Positions 14,104 through 17,217 of a stretch of 17,217 nt of DNA are shown here, piece by piece. Source of the stretch: Betaproteobacteria bacterium (GTDB lineage: Bacteria; Pseudomonadota; Gammaproteobacteria; Burkholderiales; SG8-41); NCBI GenBank assembly GCA_016177355.1, contig JACOVL010000092.1, positions 1-17,217 of the forward strand. The letters are read 5' to 3'. How positions within the stretch are numbered: position 1 is the first letter of the stretch; every line of letters starts with the position of its first letter. The notes beneath the pieces are model-generated. The model was given only the letters and a program-made list of their open reading frames with translations, was not told the DNA's origin and did not search any database. The position numbers and the translations under genes were made by a program.

Positions 14104-14331
14104 CTAGCGCTTCTTCATGAAAAAGACGAATTCCTGATGCGCCGCATCCGACGACAGCAGCGAATTTCCGGTCTGCCTGGAAAATGCCTGGAAGTCCTTC
14201 ACCGAGCCGGGGTCGGTGGCGAGGATTTTCAGCACCTGGCCGGAGGACATGTCGGTCAGCGCTTTCTTCGTCCTCAATATCGGCAGCGGGCAATTCAGTC
14301 CGCGCGCGTCGAGTTCCTTGTCGAAGTGCAT
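14104..14331 (-). CDS. TusA-like sulfurtransferase/sulfur-carrier protein
   Basis: A 75-residue SirA/TusA-family protein beginning MHFDKELDARGLNCPLPILR. C14 in the CPLP motif is the family's persulfide-carrying cysteine. The rest (KKALTDMSSGQVLKILATDPGSVKDFQAFSRQTGNSLL) fits the two-layer alpha/beta fold, and the end is FVFFMKKR. It may carry sulfur for tRNA thiolation, molybdenum cofactor or sulfur metabolism; the substrate cannot be read from sequence. An ATG three codons earlier (14340) is an alternative start. It lies 20 bases after the cNMP-fold protein at 14352-14819 and is probably co-transcribed, an odd association for a sulfur carrier. I assign the family with confidence but not the specific tusA gene. 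Confidence 0.92.
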   Translation of the reverse strand: MHFDKELDARGLNCPLPILRTKKALTDMSSGQVLKILATDPGSVKDFQAFSRQTGNSLLSSDAAHQEFVFFMKKR

Positions 14332-14351
14332 CCCGGTCATTCCCGTCTTTG

Positions 14352-14819
14352 CTACGCGGCGCGCGCCTGCTGCTGCAGCAGCGTGCGCAGGGACATGTTG
14401 CGTTCCTGCAGGTCGCGCGCAAGCTGAATCGCGACCATGTAGAGAATATGGTGGCCGACCGGCGGCGCTGCGTCGAACAACTCGTTGAATTCGGCGCGCG
14501 GCAGCGACGCGGCCGTCACCGATTCGAGCGCGGCGCAATTTGCCGCCGCCGGCAGGTTATCGAGCAGCGACAGCAGTCCGAACACTTCGCCGGCGCGCAA
14601 TTCCCGCTCCTGCCTGAAGCCGGTCAGCTCGTCCGTGCGGGAGAGCAGCACCGCCCCGTCCATGATCATGTAGAGCGCCTGTCCCGGCACGCCCTGCGAG
14701 ATGAAGATGTGCCCCTTGGAATACAGCCGCACCTGCAGCAGCGAGGCGAAAGCGTCGAAGTGCGGCGGTGAAAAACCCTCGAATCCGGGCAGTGTCCTGA
14801 GAAACGCCTTGAGATCCAT
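14352..14819 (-). CDS. Cyclic-nucleotide-binding-fold protein, no DNA-binding domain (second of pair)
   Basis: A 155-residue CRP-type cNMP-binding-fold protein. The beta-roll runs from about 25 to 115 with GHIFISQGVPGQALYMIMDG and the phosphate-cassette region GEVFGLLSLLDNLPAAANC (77-95), followed by a helix near 120-150. The arginine that contacts cyclic phosphate in CRP (Arg-Ser after the GE motif) is not there; the sequence reads LPAAANCAAL. No helix-turn-helix follows. The ATG at 14819 has AGGA five bases upstream, and the previous gene ends seven bases before it. It is probably a ligand-responsive or purely structural partner protein. Its ligand and output are unknown. Confidence 0.85.
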   Translation of the reverse strand: MDLKAFLRTLPGFEGFSPPHFDAFASLLQVRLYSKGHIFISQGVPGQALYMIMDGAVLLSRTDELTGFRQERELRAGEVFGLLSLLDNLPAAANCAALESVTAASLPRAEFNELFDAAPPVGHHILYMVAIQLARDLQERNMSLRTLLQQQARAA

Positions 14820-14826
14820 ACCTGTC

Positions 14827-15384
14827 CTAAGTCCCGCCCGGCCTGCCGAAGAAGGATTCCAGCCAGTTGCGGGGCTTCCCCTCCGCGGGCGCCGCATCCG
14901 CCGTTTCCGCGATGATGGTCTCGATGCGCAGCGGCTCCTTCAGGGTCGCGCCGGACTTGCGCAGGCGGTCGGCCAGCATCAGCACCAGCTGGCGCAGCAG
15001 CACGCTCGAGATCTCTTCGCTTTTCCAGATCAGTTCCTCGAATTTTTCATGCTTCAGGCGCAGGAACCGCACCGGCGTCTCCGTCGTCACCGTCGAGCTC
15101 GCGAGCAGCTCACCGCTCAGCACCGACACTTCCCCCAGCCATTCGCCGGGCCCGAGCTCGCCCAGCTTGATGGACCGTCCGTTGGCCTCCACCGAAATGG
15201 AAACCTTGCCGTCGAGGATCATGTAGAGGGAATCCACCGGCATCCGGTCGCGAATGACCTTGCGCCCGTCAGGCAATTCGAGCGACGTCGTCGCTTCCAG
15301 CAGTTTCGCGAGGCCCGCCTGGCCCAATTCGTCGGCTAGCGCCGGGAACCGGGCTGTAAATTCAGCGATCGTCTTGCTGTCCAT
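14827..15384 (-). CDS. Cyclic-nucleotide-binding-fold protein, no DNA-binding domain (first of pair)
   Basis: A 185-residue protein with a CRP-like beta-roll at about residues 30-115: DRMPVDSLYMILDGKVSISV, then GPGEWLGEVSVLSGELLASS (residues 79-98), then a helix (EELIWKSEEISSVLLRQLVLMLADRLRK). The tail (150-185) is low in structure and ends NWLESFFGRPGGT. In the phosphate cassette the usual Arg-Ala/Ser is replaced by LLASS, so canonical cAMP binding is doubtful. There is no helix-turn-helix. It is the first gene of a minus-strand operon with a paralogue 7 bases downstream, then the TusA-like and FecR genes. The extended -10 at 15451-15459 is a likely promoter. It may be a partner of a cyclase or kinase outside the window; that is inference. 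Confidence 0.85.
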   Translation of the reverse strand: MDSKTIAEFTARFPALADELGQAGLAKLLEATTSLELPDGRKVIRDRMPVDSLYMILDGKVSISVEANGRSIKLGELGPGEWLGEVSVLSGELLASSTVTTETPVRFLRLKHEKFEELIWKSEEISSVLLRQLVLMLADRLRKSGATLKEPLRIETIIAETADAAPAEGKPRNWLESFFGRPGGT

Positions 15385-15450
15385 TGATGAGCCGGCCCCT
15401 GGAGCGCCGCCGCGATCCGCCTCTTGTCCCGCCGCGGACGGAAATGAGTC

Positions 15451-15459
15451 ATTCTAGCA
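15451..15459 (-). promoter_or_regulatory. Candidate extended -10 promoter of the cNMP-fold/TusA/FecR operon
   Basis: On the minus strand TGC precedes TAGAAT (15451-15456), an extended -10 element about 65 bases before the ATG at 15384. No clear -35 was found. Confidence 0.45.
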
Positions 15460-15557
15460 TTAGTCCCGGCGCGAAACGCTGTCGTGCCAATGCGCAAAAA
15501 TATGAACGATATCAATCAGTTATGTATTTATCGTGCGCGCCCATGCGGCCTGCTACT

Positions 15558-15574
15558 GAGGTAGAATTTCATTG
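15558..15574 (+). promoter_or_regulatory. GAGGT ribosome-like site and in-frame TTG, alternative tpsB start
   Basis: GAGGT (15558-15562) lies nine bases before TTG at 15572, which is in frame with tpsB and open to the ATG at 15665. The ATG itself has no clear ribosome site. The signal peptide favours the ATG; the ribosome site favours the TTG. Confidence 0.35.
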
Positions 15575-15664
15575 ATAAAAAAGCCTGCCGTTGCGGCCGG
15601 CCTGACAACGATATTACAACCTTCCCCCCGCCTTTCCCGACAACGACTCAGGCCGAAGCCCGAC

Positions 15665-17217
15665 ATGCCGACCGACGCACGGCCGCAGTCCCCGCGATGG
15701 GCGAAGACGTTGCTCATCGCGCTGTGCGCGGTGTCGTGCGCGCTGCCCGCTGCCGCGCGGGCCCAGGCGCCGACGCCGGGCGCGGTGCAGGACACCCTCG
15801 GGCCGAAAAAGCCGCCGCCGAAAGCGCCGCCCGCGCAGTTCGTATTTCCTTCCCCGCCGCCGCCGGTCGCCCACGACCCGAAGGACCGGCGCTTCACGGT
15901 GAACGCATTCACCTTCGTCGGCAATACCGTCTATACCGGGCGGCAACTGAAGCAGCTGACCGAGCGCTACATGGACCTGCAGCTCAACCTGCACGATCTC
16001 ACGCGCGCCGCGGACGTCGTGACCCGTTTCTATCGCGACAATGGCTACGTGTTCGCGCACGCGGTCGTGCCGGCGCAGCGCGTCGAGAAGGGCATCGTCC
16101 GCATCGAGGTCATCGAAGGGCGCGTGGGCCAGGTCCGGTTCGAGGGTAATCGCCGCTATTCCCCGCAGTTTCTCCGCCAGCGCCTGACCCGGCTCGTATC
16201 CGGCTCGCTGATCACCTCGGACAATCTCGAGCACGACCTGCTGGTGCTGAACGACCTGCCGGGAGTGACGGCGCGCGCCGTGCTGGAAGCGGGCAAGCAA
16301 TTCGGCACGTCGGACATCCTGATACGCGTCGAGGAAAAAATCGCCTCGCTCCTGCTGCGGCCGAACAATCACGGGCGCAGGGAAATCGGGCGCTGGCGGA
16401 TTGACGGCGGCGTCAGCTTCAACAATCCGCTCGGGCTGCTGGGCGACCAGTTGAGCTACTACGCCATCCACTCGCAGGACAACCTGCTGCGCTACGGGCG
16501 CCTCTCCTACAGCCTACCGGTGGGCAGGTACGGCACGCGGCTCGAGCTTGGCTACTCGAAATCGGATTACGAAATCGCCGGTGATCTTGCCGCGCTCGGC
16601 GTCGAGGGCGACGCGCGCAACGCCGATATCTCTCTGACGCATCCTTACCTGCGCACCCGCTCCCAGAATCTCTCGTTCAACCTCGGCCTGCGCCAGACGA
16701 AACTGCGCCAGCGCGCGCTGGGCGTGGAGACCTCGAGCACCAGCATCAATCTCCTGAATGCCGGCCTCACCTACAGCCAGATCGGCGAGGATGCCGCCGT
16801 CACCAACGCCGGCGCCCAGCTCTTTACCAATTTCAAGGGCAACCCGCTCGGCGCCCGCCAGGATGCGCAGCCTCTCAAGCTCGAGCTCGAAGCGAGCCAC
16901 CTGCGCGGCATCGCGCGCAACTGGGATCTCTACGTGCGGGGACAGTACGTCTACAGCCCGGACCCGCTCGCCGACAGCGAGAAAGTCGCGTTCGGCGGGC
17001 CCGGCAGCGTGCGCGGCTACCGGCCGTCCGAGGTGCGCGGCGACGGCGGCGTGCTCTTCACCACCGAGCTGCGCCACCCAATCAATATCGCCAACACCTT
17101 GGGAATATTGAGCTTTTTCTACGACGTCGGGGTGGCGCGTTTCGAGGGCACGCCCGGTTTCGTGGACGGGACGCTCACCATACAAAGCGTCGGCTCGGGT
17201 GTGACTTTTTACCTGCT
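15665..17217 (+). CDS. TpsB/ShlB/FhaC-type outer-membrane transporter (cut by right edge)
   Basis: This is an outer-membrane pore of a two-partner secretion system, which exports a large TpsA protein. 517 codons are present and the frame is open at the right edge. A signal peptide (to about residue 33, ending ARA) is followed by a Pro-rich linker (APTPGAVQDTLGPKKPPPK). Two POTRA-like domains start at about 77 (FTVNAFTFVGNTVY) and 154 (VGQVRFEGNRRYSPQFLRQRL). The beta-barrel begins near 240 with RPNNHGRREIGRWRIDGG and NNPLGLLGDQLSYY. FGGPGSVRGYRPSE carries the VRGY motif at 449-452, the loop-6 signature of the Omp85/TpsB superfamily. The last strands are off the window. No TpsA substrate is visible; it may lie further right. 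The start is ATG 15665, with TTG 15572 as alternative. It diverges from the cNMP-fold operon. Confidence 0.93.
   Translation, partial: MPTDARPQSPRWAKTLLIALCAVSCALPAAARAQAPTPGAVQDTLGPKKPPPKAPPAQFVFPSPPPPVAHDPKDRRFTVNAFTFVGNTVYTGRQLKQLTERYMDLQLNLHDLTRAADVVTRFYRDNGYVFAHAVVPAQRVEKGIVRIEVIEGRVGQVRFEGNRRYSPQFLRQRLTRLVSGSLITSDNLEHDLLVLNDLPGVTARAVLEAGKQFGTSDILIRVEEKIASLLLRPNNHGRREIGRWRIDGGVSFNNPLGLLGDQLSYYAIHSQDNLLRYGRLSYSLPVGRYGTRLELGYSKSDYEIAGDLAALGVEGDARNADISLTHPYLRTRSQNLSFNLGLRQTKLRQRALGVETSSTSINLLNAGLTYSQIGEDAAVTNAGAQLFTNFKGNPLGARQDAQPLKLELEASHLRGIARNWDLYVRGQYVYSPDPLADSEKVAFGGPGSVRGYRPSEVRGDGGVLFTTELRHPINIANTLGILSFFYDVGVARFEGTPGFVDGTLTIQSVGSGVTFYL

Larger units (their letters stand above)
15385..15664. 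other. Divergent intergenic region between the cNMP-fold operon and tpsB
   Basis: 280 bases. The part near the minus-strand operon is GC-rich. The centre (about 15494-15532) is markedly AT-rich, containing ATATGAACGATATCAATCAG. No gene, RNA or recognisable CRP or FNR site was seen apart from the promoter and start elements listed separately. Confidence 0.6.

Noticed and set aside
15500..15580. FNR- or CRP-type site in front of tpsB
   Set aside because: Half-sites such as TTGAT (15572) and ATCAA (15511) exist but are not paired at the right spacing.
15697..16149. 150-codon open frame within tpsB in another frame
   Set aside because: It is out of frame with the clear signal peptide, POTRA and barrel coding sequence that starts at 15665 and runs off the window.

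Overview
The window is GC-rich chromosomal DNA that looks betaproteobacterial (Nitrosomonadales or Burkholderiales type, possibly an environmental lineage). The basis is gene content and order: ilvB-ilvH-ilvC-psd, a sigma factor followed by DUF3619, DUF3106 and RDD proteins, lptF-lptG divergent from pepA-holC-valS, and protein sequences that match betaproteobacterial family members as I remember them. No rRNA, tRNA, insertion sequence or CRISPR array was seen. No stretch over 300 bases lacks a gene.

Layout. (1) Positions 1-3658, minus strand: a branched-chain amino acid operon ilvB-ilvH-ilvC running into psd (phosphatidylserine decarboxylase, cut by the left edge). Two of its junctions carry arrays of 7-base repeats whose two halves are inverted relative to each other. 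Both arrays hold the TAG stop codon of the gene before them. (2) 3659-3882: a divergent promoter region with a near-perfect 20-bp palindrome over the proposed ilvB -10 box. (3) 3883-5784, plus strand: an overlapping operon of an ECF-like sigma factor (apparently with a CTG start), a DUF3619 membrane protein, a DUF3106 exported protein and an RDD membrane protein. Its last gene overlaps lptG tail to tail. (4) 5720-7872, minus strand: lptF-lptG, the permease subunits for lipopolysaccharide export. (5) 7965-13341, plus strand: pepA, holC, a coding segment resembling the DUF2486-type proteins, and valS. That segment has no stop codon and runs in frame into valS. (6) 13364-15384, minus strand: two cyclic-nucleotide-binding-fold proteins, a TusA-like protein and a Tat-exported FecR-domain protein. 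(7) 15665 to the right edge, plus strand: a TpsB/FhaC-type outer-membrane transporter, cut by the edge.

Regions 1, 4 and 5 are housekeeping. The least understood parts are the cNMP-fold/TusA/FecR cluster diverging from the TpsB transporter, which may be a secretion or envelope signalling module; the heptad arrays inside the ilv-psd operon; the sigma/DUF3619 pair; and the open junction into valS. All calls were made by reading the sequence; no database search was run.
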